Shown: in pieces, positions 12,759 to 25,727 of the stretch
Position numbering within the stretch: position 1 is the first letter of the stretch
Layout of the letters: each line of letters starts with the position of its first letter
NCBI GenBank assembly: GCA_013397115.1
Contig: VWZW01001281.1
Coordinates: forward strand, 620,250-684,249
Source: Edolisoma coerulescens
Taxonomy: Eukaryota > Chordata > Aves > Passeriformes > Campephagidae
Direction of reading: 5' to 3'
Length of the DNA: 64,000 bases
Position numbers and translations under genes: made by a program
Notes under the pieces: model-generated
Told to the model about the DNA's origin: nothing
What the model saw: the letters and a program-made list of their open reading frames with translations, nothing else
The model's database searches: none

Positions 12759-15140
12759 TTGAGGATATTTAGTTGTTTGTTTGAGGGTTTTTTTCCCCAT
12801 AAAGCTGTTTAAACAGCTGGGGCTTGAATTAAGTTGTAGAGGTCTGTTTGTGGTACAGGTAAGCATCGTTGCTTCTACAAGAAAAGCTGAGTTGAAGAAG
12901 GGGTATAACCTTTCAGAAAACAAACACAACCTTTGAATCTAATATTGCTTACCTGTAGCACAGAAATACGTAAGGCTTTTCCTTCTGCTCCTAGTCAGAT
13001 ACAGAAGGTATGTTGTTCAAAGCTAGCAAGCAGCTTGGGAAATGTTGTCAAAGAATTAGCAATACACTGTACTCTCTGGCTTTTGATTTAACCTGGTCAT
13101 CATTAGAGTCCCATAAACAACTGCATCTTTCTCCTATCTTTCTGTACCTCCTTGCCCTGTGAAGTTCATAGCAATGCAATAACTTAGCTCAGATAGATGT
13201 GACACTGTAAGGCTGAACACTTTATTTTACCTGCCTGCAGTAGCTGCTGCCTAGCAATGTAAACACTATGCATGATAAAGAAGAAAATTCAATTTTTCTA
13301 AAAAATTAAGGCTTTGGGGTTTTTTATAAGTGAAGGCTTGGAGAAAGACAAAATTACCCACGTGGGCCTGGAGTGATGTTCTTGGGATGTATCACAGCTC
13401 TGGATGATAACAGGTGACATTGCTGACTCTTCTTAGCCTGAAAAAATAGTGGCAAAATTACTGTAGTAGGTTCATGACACTGCTGGTATTTAGGGATTCT
13501 GCACACAAGTTATGAATTCTGGCCTGACTCAATGAACTTGGTGTTAGATCTTGACAATGTTATTAGTTTCTTTTCTTTCTTTTTTTGTTCCCCCTCTATG
13601 TTCCTTCCTTCAGCCACTGTTCTGAGTGTAAAACAGACACCTACGTATGAGTTGGTCTGTTAAGGTTTTTTCAGGGGCTGGTAATTTTTCCTGATCCTGA
13701 AAGGAGGAGAGATATTAGACCTTTTTGTTCCTTCTCTGCAGGGGCCAGGACACAAAGTTTCTGGCACAGCTTGACACTGAGGTCTAGGGACTAGATGTGC
13801 TTAAAATGTACTAACAGAGCAGGATTATTTTCTAGTATCTGGATGCATTTTATCCATATTTTTGTTGGAGGTGCTATAGGTCTCTCAGCTGTCACCAAAG
13901 GTCTGCACTTTTCCTTGGAACCAGGCTTTCATGCACTAGTCTTTTTGAGAGCTGAAACCTGCATCCTCATTTCCGAAATGGCTGAGCATCTCTGTCGGGG
14001 TTGGTTATGTTGCTCTCCCCTTCTCCCCACACCCCAGTGCTGAGCTGCATCGTGTGGGCAGGGCAATATGGCTCTGAAACTGTTCCACCATCCTCTTTGC
14101 AAGAGCCCATGTGAAGAGTGGTGATGCTGATAACTCGTAACTTCTTTTTGGCTTTTCCTTCTTCTGGCATGCTGAGACTGAGGAAAATTAATATCACACT
14201 TGTTATAAACCTGTCCTTGTGGCAGATGCAGACCCTCCTAAAAGCATGTCAAAACAACTTGTGTGGCAATTGTGTGGCAATTTGCTAAAACGTAATAGAA
14301 CGGCAAACAGGACAAAATCATATGAAGACTTTGCAATTTCAAGATTTTAAATAGAATATCAGCTCAAAGGTGTGTGATGAGTTTTGATTGCAGAGAAAGC
14401 AAGGATGTAGGTTTTAGGAATCAGTCTCTGACGCATTTTAAAAATCCATCTGTGCAGTGTCTGCTTGCAAGAAAGCAGCCTTCCATGTGATCCCTGCTCT
14501 TCAAGCAAAGGCATCAAGGATTGTTGACCTGGATGAAATAAATCACTGGTCTTAGTACGATATTGGAATGAAATATCCTCTAAAATCTAACCTGCTTAGG
14601 CCTAAAACAGCTTTCACTTGTTCAACTGAGAAGCTGTTATCTGCTTTCATAGTTCTATACTGTAATTATCCTTGTCTTCATAAAAATACATTATTCCAGT
14701 TTTTACTCTGTAGATTAAAGCCACAATTGCTAATTTTAGTAAGTGAGGATTTTAATCCTGATTAATAAATCAAGTTTTTTTCTGTCTCATTATAAAATGC
14801 TCGTGGCTTCATTAGAAACAATGTGAGCTGTTTACACTCCTGATCTGGCTTAAAGTGTATGTGTAAAGGAACACAAGAACAATGGGAAGGATTCTCCCAT
14901 TCTCACTTAATGTGTTTCATAAAGAAGGAAAACCCCTTCTTTGCAGCACCTAATAATAAGTTCAACTAAAAACATAGAGGCTTGAAAAAAACCTTTTTTT
15001 ACATGGCTGCAAACTTTCTTGGTGCTATTGGTCAGCATTGGCACCAAGTTCTCTCTAATGTAAATCCTGTACATTACACAGCACTTCAGTTCTGGCCTTA
15101 GAGATAGGTGGAAACCTGACCTCAATAACATTAAATCAAA

Positions 15141-15170
15141 TTTGGTTGGTTGGTTGGGTTTTGGGGGTTT
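15141..15170. repeat. (TTGG)n-like simple repeat
   Basis: Several TTGG units pass into a G/T-rich run. Confidence 0.7.
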
Positions 15171-18100
15171 TTTGTTGGGACTAAATATATTTTTTCCAAT
15201 GGAGTCATTGCACTGCATGCTGGACCTAAATTTCCTAGTAGAAAGTGGCACTGTCCCAGAGTTTGGCATGTGCCTCCAACTCCATTCAGAAGCCTGTGTT
15301 TACCCTGTCCTTACTGCTATGCAAACTTCAGTTGTCTCCACTACCATATCTGACCAAGGTGTGCTATTAGTTATCTAAAAAAATGCAAAGACAAGAAATA
15401 AGTCCAAAATTGTAGACATAGATGTAATGGCTTTGTGGCTTTGAGTGGAGGCTTTTCTTTTAGATTTTCTTTCCCTTCAGTGCTATTAATTTATTTGATG
15501 AACCTCATTGTTCAGTCTTGCCAAACTGCTTACTTCAGTGCATGATACCTGCTTGTTACAAGCCTGATTTGCACTTGTATATCCCAAGTGCAACCATTCC
15601 AAAAGGGGAAATAAGATAAACAGAAAGAGAAAATTCAGGAGTCAAAAATAAAAAAGTTTATTGAGAGGCACAGAGTCCCGAGGGAGCTTTTTATGTACAG
15701 AACACAAATCTAGCAAGTTGTAGTTGCTAAGACACATGGATGTCAAGGCTCAGGAGGAGTGACTACCTAGACCATTAATAACAGAAGTAAATTGCACCCA
15801 GATATGAAACTGCAAATACAGTCAGAGTTTATCCCTGAAAAAGGTTTTGCACATTAGCACCATAACCTTGAAATTAATCTTTCTTCCTTTAGCATTCTCT
15901 ATTGCAAGTAAAGTTTTTATATTTGCTGAACCACCTTTCACGCCAACGCTCTGTGGCAGCCATGCTGCAAAGATGCTGGTGAAAGAAGAGAGTTCATTTT
16001 ACGTGGATCAGGTGTTCCACAGGAGTCTTGCTCTTACCATGTCCAAAGGCTTGATTTTATGGAAGCTGCCCACAGACCTGGTTGAAAAAACACAGTGACC
16101 TGAAAGATAGCCTTGTCTTTCTCATGGTCTGCCTAATTAAAAAGCTAATTGAATACCAGCTCAGTATGAGCTTTCTCCCTGCAGACATGATCTTTGCTCA
16201 GAATTCAAGTGATGCTTTTGAAGCATCAGTGGAGGTAGGCAGTGGTCAGGGATCAAGTCTGAGAACACACAGTACCCATTTGAAGCCTCAGCAGGACACA
16301 TTTGAGAATGAAAGCCCGGACTGATTCAGTCTTTGTTTTTCCTAAAGGCAACTTGGAAACATAGAGCAGTTTATGAGTTTTCCATCACTAAGACAGATCT
16401 GAAAGCCATTGACATGGAAATGAAATTTCAGGTTACAATAATGAGAAATATATCATGAGGACATGATAAGTACCCAGTAAAATGCATGAGCTTTTTAGAG
16501 GGCCTCTGTAGGAAAGAAGCTGTCTTAGGCAAACCATTATGTCCTTAAGGCTCTGTCCCAGACACGGTTCAAGTAGCAGCCAGAGGAAAGTAAATGAGGT
16601 CAGATGGTAGAGACAATATTTTTTATGATAAAAGAGTGACAGAAGACAATCTATAACAATAGCACAGTGTTGCTGTTGTTGCACAAATTTCCAAATGAAT
16701 AACTGTGGTGAAACCACACAAGGCCATGTCAGGCCACTTTCTGGAAGTCTCCCCAAGTAAGCAGCCTGAAGTCCGCAGTATTTCCTGTGAGCGATGTACC
16801 TTTTCATTCAGAGCTGCACCTACATGCCAAGTCTGTTTCAGAGCTGCAAAAGGGATTGGGTGAAGGGCAAGGTTGATCAAAACATCCATTTCTGTTAAAA
16901 GTTGTTGCCTATGCAGTAGGACCATGTATTTTTTTTTCCCCAGCACACAGCAGTGCTGCAGCCTCTCCCTCCCTCTTGCTCAGGATTTGAACCCTCCGTG
17001 ACAGACCCCACTTCAGGCAAGCGGCTGGACTGGAAACACCTGGGTTCCCCTCCAGCCTGAATTATCCTGTGGGTCTGTGTCAGATCCCACAGGAAAAATG
17101 CTGGTTGAAGCCAGGCTGGCTTTGAAATTGGACCTTTTACTTGGTGTAGCTTAAACGTGAAGCTTGTGTGGGATATCAATGGCTGGAATAACCAGCTCTG
17201 TCAGGCTTGGTAGGTAAGATGGAGGGATCCTGTCCTGAAGGAAAATAGAGGGGAAATAGCAATTCAGATTTGTATGTGGAAAGCTGAAGGATGGAGAGGT
17301 GAAGCTGATTCACCAGGCTTACCAAGCCTGCAGGAGCTGAGAAGAGAGTTGGGGTATTTGGAGTCTGAAAAGTATCTCTGTGTTTCTTCTTATAGCTACA
17401 CAGAAAACCAGATTTCTTTCAGGAATACAAGCTGCCCTGGCTTGCTTGTGGCAGGACAAACTTTTTCTGAAGCATGGAAGATACAATCATGATTTACAGC
17501 TGAACTTGTTAAAGACTGAGCTTGTTATTTGCTAGTTACCTTATTTAACATATTTTAGAAGTACTGTAGTAATGTCTATGGAAGGACAGATGCATAACAG
17601 TCAATCTGATTTATGCAAATTAGAAGTGGGAAAATGGGCTTAGGTAATGGGGATGTCATAAATATCTCTGAGTTATGAAGTGGTGTATTATCAGAAAGGT
17701 CAGGAGCAGGACACAGTGATTGCTCACGACCTCATATTCATCATAACTCCCTTCACTAATACCTTTGCACTGTTCCTTTTGTACCTTTGAAAAACACACT
17801 GATAAGCAGATAGCAGGAAATGGTGTCTAGAGAGGATCACACCATGAGTTAAATTAACTCTACCAAAGGTGGATAACTCCAATGGTAATTCTTTCCTGTG
17901 TGTTGGTGTTATGCTGTCAGATACAGTGCATATTCAAATGCATTTCTCCAAGGAGAAATGAGGCCAATGAGTGGTTGTTTTATCATATAATCAAATAACT
18001 GTTTTTTGGCAAGCTGTGGATTGATTGCCAGGAGGCACTCATACAGAGAAAGCAGCAGTGTGTACATGAGAACCACCACAGCAAACCTGAGATCTTACCC

Positions 18101-19691
18101 CAGAGTAGGGTATAAGGATGAGGGGCTCTGTGAGCACCCCCAGCAACAACTTAAGGTTGTAGCTTGCTTTAATGGATTTTTGGGCTAGTCTTCCCGAGAT
18201 GCTGGTCTGAGATCATGCTCTGCCTCTCTCTGGAAAGCCTCTGGTGGTGGCTGTGCTCCCTTCACTGTGTTCAGGTTAAGGTGGTGGCTGTAACGAACCA
18301 GTTATTAAAGGAGTAACTCTCACTTAAGGTGTCCCTGTAGGGGAAGAGTTCAGATGGGGAAGGCAAAGGGCAGAGATTCTGGCTGCATTTCACAAAAAGG
18401 AAGCTGGGTCAGCAGAGCACATCGGGATGTGTGCTTACACACATTCCTGTCCTGGGAATGCATCTGGCGTGTAAGTGCAATAGATTTGGATGCTCATAAT
18501 GCCTATCACAGATATCCAGAGAGGGATGGTTAGCAGGCAAGTGTCTTGGGGTGAGTATGCATTTCTAATGTTTATAGCACAGACTGCAGGACTGGGAGGA
18601 AAAATTACAATGACTACACACATTTAGAAATAGAAATGGCATATGATGATAAATGGGCAATTGCATTGTCATTTTTTGCTGCAATATATTAATTAGTAGA
18701 ATGTTTGTAAGCTTCTGGAAATCCTTACATGGAACAATATCTGTTCATTTGTTTTGAATTTTCTTTCATTGGCTTTTCCCGATTATTTTACGGCAGAAAG
18801 TACTCCGAGAGCATCAAGTAAATAAAAAAATATTAAAACAGCGTGTGGAAGGGCACATATACAAATAGTTCTGTATCTGAGAATGCATTTTTCAGGCAAA
18901 ATTGTTGAACTATTTAACCATAATTTCTGAATAACTTTGTTGTATTTGTGGTTTAGAGCTTATTTTGCTCAGTTAAAATTCATCATAATCGAAAGTTGTG
19001 TCTCAGGTCTCGTTGAGGGGCATAACATTGTTAATTATTAACTTTGTCCCCATGAGAACTAAATCACTTCAGGAACCTCGAAGTTTATTTTAGAGTTAAG
19101 AAAGGTAACAGTGTTTGCTTCTACAGGGATCATTTTGTTCCATGTCAGTTATTAAACAATTAGGAAAGTGTGGATTGTCTTTGAAAGGAACTATTCTGCG
19201 GGCTTCTACTCAAGAAGCTCATCATGAAGATCTGGCGCCGAATGTTTAGTAGCTGATTCAATGTCAAGAGTGATCAATTTTAGGCTATGGAGATAATTTT
19301 TAAGTTTAAATTAATAGGAAAGATTGAATTTCCAGGCAGTTTCTATTTGTGATTTTTGTCATTGCCTTGTTGGCAGTAGCTTGCTCTGGAGTATGATTTA
19401 TGATATGTAGATGTTGATGAAACAGAGGTTGTGAAATAGAGAACCCTTCTGGGATGTCCCGGTTCAACAAACCTGTCGCTTCACATTTCTCAGTTTTGTT
19501 CTCTTAAAAAACTGTGGTTTTCACAATCTGTTGGACTTGTCTGACTAATAGAAAATTCTGTTTAGCAAAAGACTTGTAGCATATGCACAGACTTTCTGAT
19601 CCAGTACAGAAACCATCCAGAAGAGAGCAGCATGTTCAGTCCTATTGCACTCAGATGATGCAGACATGGACTTCTTTTATTATTTTTTTTA

Positions 19692-19990
19692 TTAGGGTTA
19701 GGGTTGGGGTTAGGGTTAGGGTTATGGGTTTGGGTTAGAGTTAGGGTTAGGGTTAATGAGTGCTTAAATTAAGCCGATCAAAACAAAACCAATTTTGAAA
19801 ACTTATCACATTGATAGGCGTGAGTATCTTTTGAGTACGGGCAAGGGTTAGAGTTAGGTTTAGGGTTAAGTCAGGGCTGGGGTTAGGGTTATGGGTGTGG
19901 TTTAGGTTTTGTGTTAGCATTAGTGAGTGCTTAAAAAAACCCAGATCAAAATAAAACCAATTTTTAAAACTGATCACATTGATAGGTTTG
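19692..19990 (+). repeat. Interstitial telomeric array in a 167-bp composite repeat
   Basis: Two blocks of degenerate TTAGGG repeats (19692-19755 and 19841-19918) alternate with two copies of a roughly 64-base non-telomeric spacer. The spacer copies share GAGTGCTTAAA, CAAAA-AAAACCAATTTT and ATCACATTGATAGG; the GAGTGC starts are 167 bases apart. Exact TTAGGG units are mixed with TTGGGG, TTATGGG, TTTGGG and TTAGAG variants, so the array is old. Such arrays arise by telomere repair insertion, ancient end fusion or subtelomere transfer; the alternating spacer favours a subtelomere-like source. Confidence 0.85.
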
Positions 19991-21726
19991 ATTATGCCTC
20001 GAGTGAGAGTAATGTCATCAGGGGACTCAAATCTCTTGATCAGGATGGTTGTTTGTAGTCTGGATGGCAACAGGACCCTCCTCTGCAAGGGCCTTTGTAT
20101 CAGCACTGGATCCATTGCTATTGAGTACCTAAACTACACTCAGAGCACCAAACTGTTCAAGCAATGGGGACCATTTCTACACGAGCAGAAAACTTTCTAG
20201 AGTCTTACCTATGAAGGAATTGCTCAATTATGCAGCAGGAGATGCCTGGGGAGTCCCTGGGACAGCCAGATCCCCACCTAGGGTGCTCATCAGCATACCG
20301 AAGCACAGACATCGCTCTTCCCATAGCTGGGATCTACCTGGAGAAATGCCACATTTTCCAAATTTCCTTCCTGAATAGCTCCTGACTGAGTTAGTTTTGT
20401 TGCTGTGATACAGACTATGAGTTGGGTCAACACCATACCTCAGATACATTTTTGTCTTACCAGTTCACTGGTTTTTCTGTGCAGAAACGAACCTATTCTG
20501 TTAACCTGAATCTGTTAAAATCCAGGAACCCAAGGAATTAAGGACATAAAGACACTGGATGTACAAGCAGGCACAGATTTGATTACACCACAATTATAAT
20601 TATTGAACAAACTTGAGTTTCTTTCTCATCACTCACAAATAAATTAAATGCAATGGCTTTTGCCACACAATACACATAACAGTAATTTCCAAGGTGCATT
20701 TCCATTCTTGCTGATGCCCCAGGAAATGGTAGATGCTTGCCTCCAAGCTCACACATCAAGAACTCCTTCATTTCTATCATCACTAGCTAAAATAATCATT
20801 TGCATCACTAAACTGATGCTCAGGATATCTGCATGCAAAATATTGTTGCACAAAGAACTGTTCTCATACCCTTTGTAAATTGAAAAGATAGCTCTGTCTT
20901 AAGCTGTGGGTTGAATTTCAATATGAATTAAATAATAGCAGCAATATTTTCCACTTAAGCTTATAAACTTAACAGTAGCTACTTCACCTTTCATGTCTTG
21001 TTACTTGTGACACTTGAACTTTTGTAACATTAGTAGCTGTTTATAATAGTTAGGTTGGTGAATGAAAATAAAGTTAATAGGGCTTTTTCTGATACGAAAA
21101 TATCAGAAGAAATTATTGGAAATGTCTTGACAGTTAAAGCATCCAACTTAAGATGCTTCATAAAATGTTAGTAATCATTCAGTACTTTTGATCTGCACCT
21201 TCATGTGGCAAAGGAGTGAAAAGCCAACCTAATGTTAAGCAGCCTTTGGCAAACATAAATGAATGTGTAGAGGCCACACAATTCAAATTGACATTTTCTA
21301 CAAACAAAGGCAACTCTACACTGTTCAATAATTGAAAAATCCCTGTGGCATGAACACACATAATGATGGGCAGCAAAAATGCTTCATCTTCCTTGCAGTG
21401 CTTTCTGTGGGTTTCATGGCTAGAGCTTGCTGAATTATTCATTGGAAACAGTTAACAGTTCTTATTGCGGATATGGCTTCTTTTTGCATTCAGAAGTCAG
21501 GGATGCTATGGTTCAGTTAGAAGGGGATGTGATATGATACTTGCTGAGTCATCTCCAGTGCTCAGATGCATAACATTGAGATGAGAGAACCAAAATGTCC
21601 TTCTGTAGAATCACAACTGGAGCTTTTCAAAATTCTGTCTTCTCCCTATTTGTATTTAGTCAGTAGTTTATCACACAACTAGGTGCCAAACAGCTTTCTT
21701 TTCATCCTATGTGCTGCACAGCTTCC
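19991..21726. other. Intergenic, nothing recognised
   Basis: Unique-looking AT-rich sequence. The first 120 bases continue an open minus-strand frame from the telomeric composite repeat, but it is not a recognisable protein. Confidence 0.5.
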
Positions 21727-22076
21727 TGTTGCTGCTTGTAGCAGGATTGGTGAGAAACGACACTGACTCTAGTTCTAGAAGAAAAGGTATCTTTATTTAA
21801 TTTTACAAATTGGTCTATATGTTAGTTTTCTAGAATGGCACAAGGCTATTGGTCTCTGACTATCTAGTTCTTTAGAATGATTTGTTAGATCTCACAACAC
21901 TTCAAAACATTTCTCTGGTCAGTATGACAACAACTTGCACTTGCAAGATAAGAAGGATAGTTTACAGAAACTCTTAACTGCCTTTCAGCTAGTGTCCGTG
22001 AGAAAGTAAAGACTTTCTCACAGACAGAGGCAGAAAGCTGGAAAATCTCTCTGCAACCCAGCTTTCGGCATCCACA
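21727..22076 (-). mobile_element. Probable solo LTR, minus orientation
   Basis: The element starts TGTTGCTGCTTGTAGCAGG and ends GGCATCCACA (TG...CA). The sequence AGCTTCC occurs directly before it (21720-21726) and directly after it (22077-22083), as a target duplication would, though 7 bp is one base longer than the usual retroviral 4-6. A polyadenylation signal (AATAAA) lies on the minus strand at about 21793-21798, near the end expected for R/U5, which sets the orientation. The 350-bp length fits a small avian LTR. No internal retroviral sequence adjoins it. An alternative TGTAG...CTACA pair (21737-22087) fits less well, because no duplication flanks it. Confidence 0.6.
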
Positions 22077-22399
22077 AGCTTCCTACATGGATTTATTGCT
22101 CCCTGGACATGTGCTGCATCTGGACACACATTCATGGATCTTCATGTGCCCATTTAGTGACGTGAAAGCACAAGAAGGACTGAACTCAAGGTGTGAAGCT
22201 TCATCATCATCGTGCTTTCCCAGATATGCTCCTGACCAATTCGAGGCTTTCTTTGACAACCTGAAAGACAGACAAATAGTTCTTTCAAGTGTATGTGAAA
22301 CCTGGTCTCACATAACCAGCCACTACCACACCTGTTCCAAGTAGTCATTGAGGAGTTTTGTTTTTTCAGCCCGCAGACAGTTTTGCTCAGGTCACCAGC

Positions 22400-23060
22400 T
22401 TTAGAACCATAGCATCACTAAGGATGGAAAAGGCCTCTACATTCCTCCAGGCCAACCAGTAACCCAGCGCTGCTCTGTTCACTGCTAAAGCATATCCCCG
22501 TGTGCCACATCCAGGCATTTTTCTGAATGCTTGCGGGGATGGAGATTCTACCATATCCTTGGACAGCCCATTCCAATGTCTCACCATCCTTTCAGTGAAG
22601 AAATTTTTCCTACTATCCAATCGAAACCTTCCCAACCACAACTTGAGGCCTTTTTCTCCTATCCTGTCACTTCTTCTAGGAGAAGTGACCAACTCCCTCC
22701 TTCCAGGTAGTTGTATAGAGTGATAAGGTCGCCCCTGAACCTCCTTTTCTCCAAGCTGAACAGCCCCAGTCCTCTCAGATGCTCCTCACAGGACTTGTGT
22801 CCCAGCTCCGTTGCCCTTCTCTGGACATGTTCCAGCCCCTCAATGTCCTTCTTGTAGTGAGGGGCCCAGAGTTGGACACAGGATTCAAGATGTGGCCTCA
22901 CCAGTGCCAAGTATGGGGGGACAATCCCTGCCCTGGTCCTGCTGGCCACTCTATTGCTGATACAGGCCAGGTGCCATTGACCTTCTTGGAAACCTGGGCA
23001 GATGCAGGCTCCTGTTCAGCTGGATGTTGATCAGGACCTCCAAGTCTGTGCTTTGGAGCA
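22400..23060 (-). mobile_element. CR1 LINE, 5'-truncated, 3' portion
   Basis: Read on the minus strand this gives the familiar C-terminal end of the CR1 ORF2 product, including RPHLESCVQLWAPHYKKD, FSLEKRRFRGDLITLYNYL and FRLDSRKNFFTERMVRHWN, followed by the 3' tail. The frame is broken near 22680 and in-frame stops are present, so it is inactive. The CR1 3' end (around 22400-22440) keeps a degraded form of the usual terminal motif. CR1 is the main LINE of birds and other reptiles. The upstream limit near 23060 is approximate. Confidence 0.9.
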
Positions 23061-24599
23061 CAAGTTCCTTGTGTCAAGGGAAAAGTTGTAGAAACACCTT
23101 TAAAAAGTGTTGGCAGTGTTCTGCAGGTCATCAGGCAAGCTATCCCTGTCAACTACTGCGCAGTCAGTCTCCAAAGCAATGAATCATCCAAAAACCTAGA
23201 TCCTTGTGGCTGTCATCATCTTTGATGAAGTAAAACTGCATTGGGACCATCTCATGTCTGAACAGCACATTCAGTCAGTCAGCATTGTTACAGGGAAGTG
23301 GAAGAAGGTTCATATTTTTGGTTATGATGTCAGCAAAGAGCTTAAGTATGTCCATCTCTTCCATTTTAATTTGTAAATAAATGGTCTACAAAAGCCAGAT
23401 TCTTGTTTTGAGTAGAGTCTTTTAAATCACAAGCAAACCACTGACTTGAGAGAGATAAGCTTACCCACTGCATTCTAATAATTCTTGTATGTAACTATTT
23501 ATCTTTTCCTAGAGAAACATTTCTAAAAAGGGCATAAAATCTTCTATCATTAAACTTCACTGATCTCTCTCTGCAACACATCTTTTTTAAATTGAAAATG
23601 CTTTTTATTTTGGCACATTATTGAAAGCAGGACTTTTTTTAGTACATGCTAGAGTGTCTTTAGAACTGCCTGCTAAGTTACAGCAGTCTGCAAGGTACCT
23701 GAATTTTCAGAAGAGTTTTTGTGTTATTCTCATACAGTGTCAATGTTTGCTTTCAATTTTTTGGATGTGGGGAGGGAGAACTCTCCATTTTTCCCAGTTC
23801 TTTTTTTACAATTTGGTAAGCCATTAGAGGCTTGTTTTGTATCATAAGCAACAAAGTTTGATGGTTGGGGAGGGAAAGGGAAGGTCAACACTAACAAATC
23901 TACATGCTGTAATTTTGAAAGACAAATATAAAAAATTATTTATATTCTGTAGGGGTGGAGGAGAGAAAGTCCTAGAAAAAAACTTCCCAGTCCAAGGTAT
24001 ATCTTTTTAAGCCTCAAACATTCAAATATGTTCCTTCCAGGGTGCATATTCTTCACTGGTTGTCCTAGAATTTTCTGTGCTCTATTTTTCAGTGCCCTGT
24101 GTTGTGTGCTATTATTTTCCTTGAGCCAAAAATCACAGATAGCTGCTCATGTACACATCTGTCAGTGAAGCTGGCATGTACAAGATGTAAGGATTCAAAT
24201 GAGAATATCAAATAAAGCGTAGGAAAGGGAAAGAGATTTATAGCACTTGGGATGTAAAAGAACTTGTTTTTTAAATGTCATTAAATGTTAGCAAAAGATT
24301 CATGAGGAGTATCAAATAAATCTTTGAATAGACCAAGTAATTTAAAGATGACCAAAGTAATTGAGAAATCCAGCTTTCAGTTTAATCTGAGTAAGGGAAA
24401 TATTTGTACAATAGAATGTTACTTTTCAATATATGAAAAAGAAAATTACCATATACTAATTCAAGCTCCAGCTTCTTTTAATATTTAAAACCATCCTAAA
24501 TATGGAGCTTTCTTTACATGAAGGAAAATTAGTTCCTTTTTTTTCCCCCATTTGTGGGTAAGATGGATGAACAGGGGAAACATTGTTTTCCAGACTTCA
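23061..24599. other. Intergenic, nothing recognised
   Basis: AT-rich sequence with no supported gene or repeat family. The first 100 bases might still be diverged CR1. Confidence 0.45.
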
Positions 24600-24870
24600 C
24601 TAGCTAGCAAAAAATGGTCTGGCCCAGCCTCACGTCTGATGCCTCATGGACCAAATCCAACTGAAGAGTAACTCCAGTCATGGTGGAGCTACTCACCGGT
24701 GCTGGTGTCATCTTGTCACTGTGAGAGGAACCACCAGGGCACAGCTCTGCCCCTGAAAAACTGCTCCCTAGCATAGTTTTGATTTCTTCCTCTTGCCATC
24801 CCTGCAAGTTCCCTCTGTCATGAACACCATGACCAAGGGGTGTGGAGTGGTGATAGATTTCTTATCTGTT
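24600..24870 (-). mobile_element. Probable ERV leader remnant
   Basis: This lies directly downstream of the PBS on the minus strand and contains a donor-like ACCGGTGAGTAG (about 24687-24698), as found in retroviral leaders. No gag-like protein is recognisable, so the provirus is truncated. The lower boundary is uncertain. Confidence 0.4.
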
Positions 24871-24890
24871 GATCCTCACACGGGGCACCA
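24871..24890 (-). other. Retroviral primer-binding site for elongator tRNA-Met
   Basis: The + strand GATCCTCACACGGGGCACCA equals the mature 3' end of vertebrate elongator tRNA-Met including the added CCA. The minus strand is therefore complementary to that tRNA and begins TGG two bases after the LTR edge, the standard layout of a retroviral PBS. It is not a tRNA gene, since only the last 20 bases are present and CCA is encoded. Confidence 0.85.
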
Positions 24891-24892
24891 GT

Positions 24893-25727
24893 TGACAGGT
24901 TCTTCCTAATTATTTCTTTTCCCCGTCCAGTCCTGGTTCTTCCACTCAGGTTTTGGATGAAAACGCAGAGAGAGACTGAAGCTTCTTGTTCGGATTTGTT
25001 TGTTATATTCTTATCTATGTTACAGTCACACAGCCTGTGCTCTCCAGTTAACAAGGTGGAAAAATGGCTACGAATTCTTTCTTCCAAGATCTTTTGAGGT
25101 CCAAATCACCCAATTATAAAATGTTTACTAATCTACTTCCAATAACTAATTTTGCTAGGCTCTGCATTGGGGTATTTTTAAACCAATACTAAAGCACTTA
25201 AGTTTGTGAAGAAGAAGGAGGAAGAGGAGTGAAATTAGCCCACACCCAAAATCCTCCATCTTGTTACATTCATATTACTTATTACTATATTACTTATCAC
25301 TATACAAAAATTCTACACTTCTATATATTTCACCCAGTGATATAACACCCTTATTTTCAATCACACAGCAGCCATCTCAATGCTATCATATAGTTTTGGC
25401 AGTCTCTCCCAAGGTCTCAGGTCAAATGCAGTGTATTTTTGGGGATCATTGTCTTTCAGCACAGAAAGATCAAAAACATCAGAAGCCAGGGTTCCAACAG
25501 GGTGGCTCCTTGCTAGGGCTGCTTTTAAGAGCAGCTTATTCTTGATGCTCTCTTGTCTATGGACCTTTTGCTCTTGGCATCCAGCCTGGGAACTTTCCCT
25601 GTCCTCAGAGCATCACTGTTGGCATGGAAGGAGGCCCTGGGACCAGCTTTCTGAAGTCAAACACCACCAAAAACCCAACAGGAAACCCCATGAGAGAGAC
25701 CTGGTACCCAAAACCAGTGCTGTGTCA
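24893..25727 (-). mobile_element. Endogenous retrovirus LTR, minus orientation
   Basis: The block starts at TGACAGG, directly beside a primer-binding site, and a matching inverted terminus TGTCA occurs at 25723-25727, giving an LTR of about 835 bp. The primer-binding site is on the low-coordinate side, so this is a 5' LTR read on the minus strand. The middle part resembles, from memory, avian LTRs with AACAAGATGG and TTGGGTGATTTGGACCTC stretches. The outer boundary is inferred from the inverted terminus only. Confidence 0.68.

Larger units (their letters stand above)
6201..19691. other. AT-rich gene desert
   Basis: No exon series, RNA gene or recognisable mobile element is visible across about 13 kb. 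Open frames are short and look random. Only simple repeats stand out. Conserved regulatory elements may be present but cannot be recognised without alignment. Confidence 0.6.

Noticed and set aside
15568..15852. LTR-like block with minus-strand AATAAA and repeated TTTGCAC flanks
   Set aside because: The inner ends are not TG...CA and the 7-base match can be chance; no family recognised.
24871..24890. tRNA-Met gene
   Set aside because: Only the terminal 20 bases with encoded CCA are present, beside an LTR edge; this is a retroviral primer-binding site.
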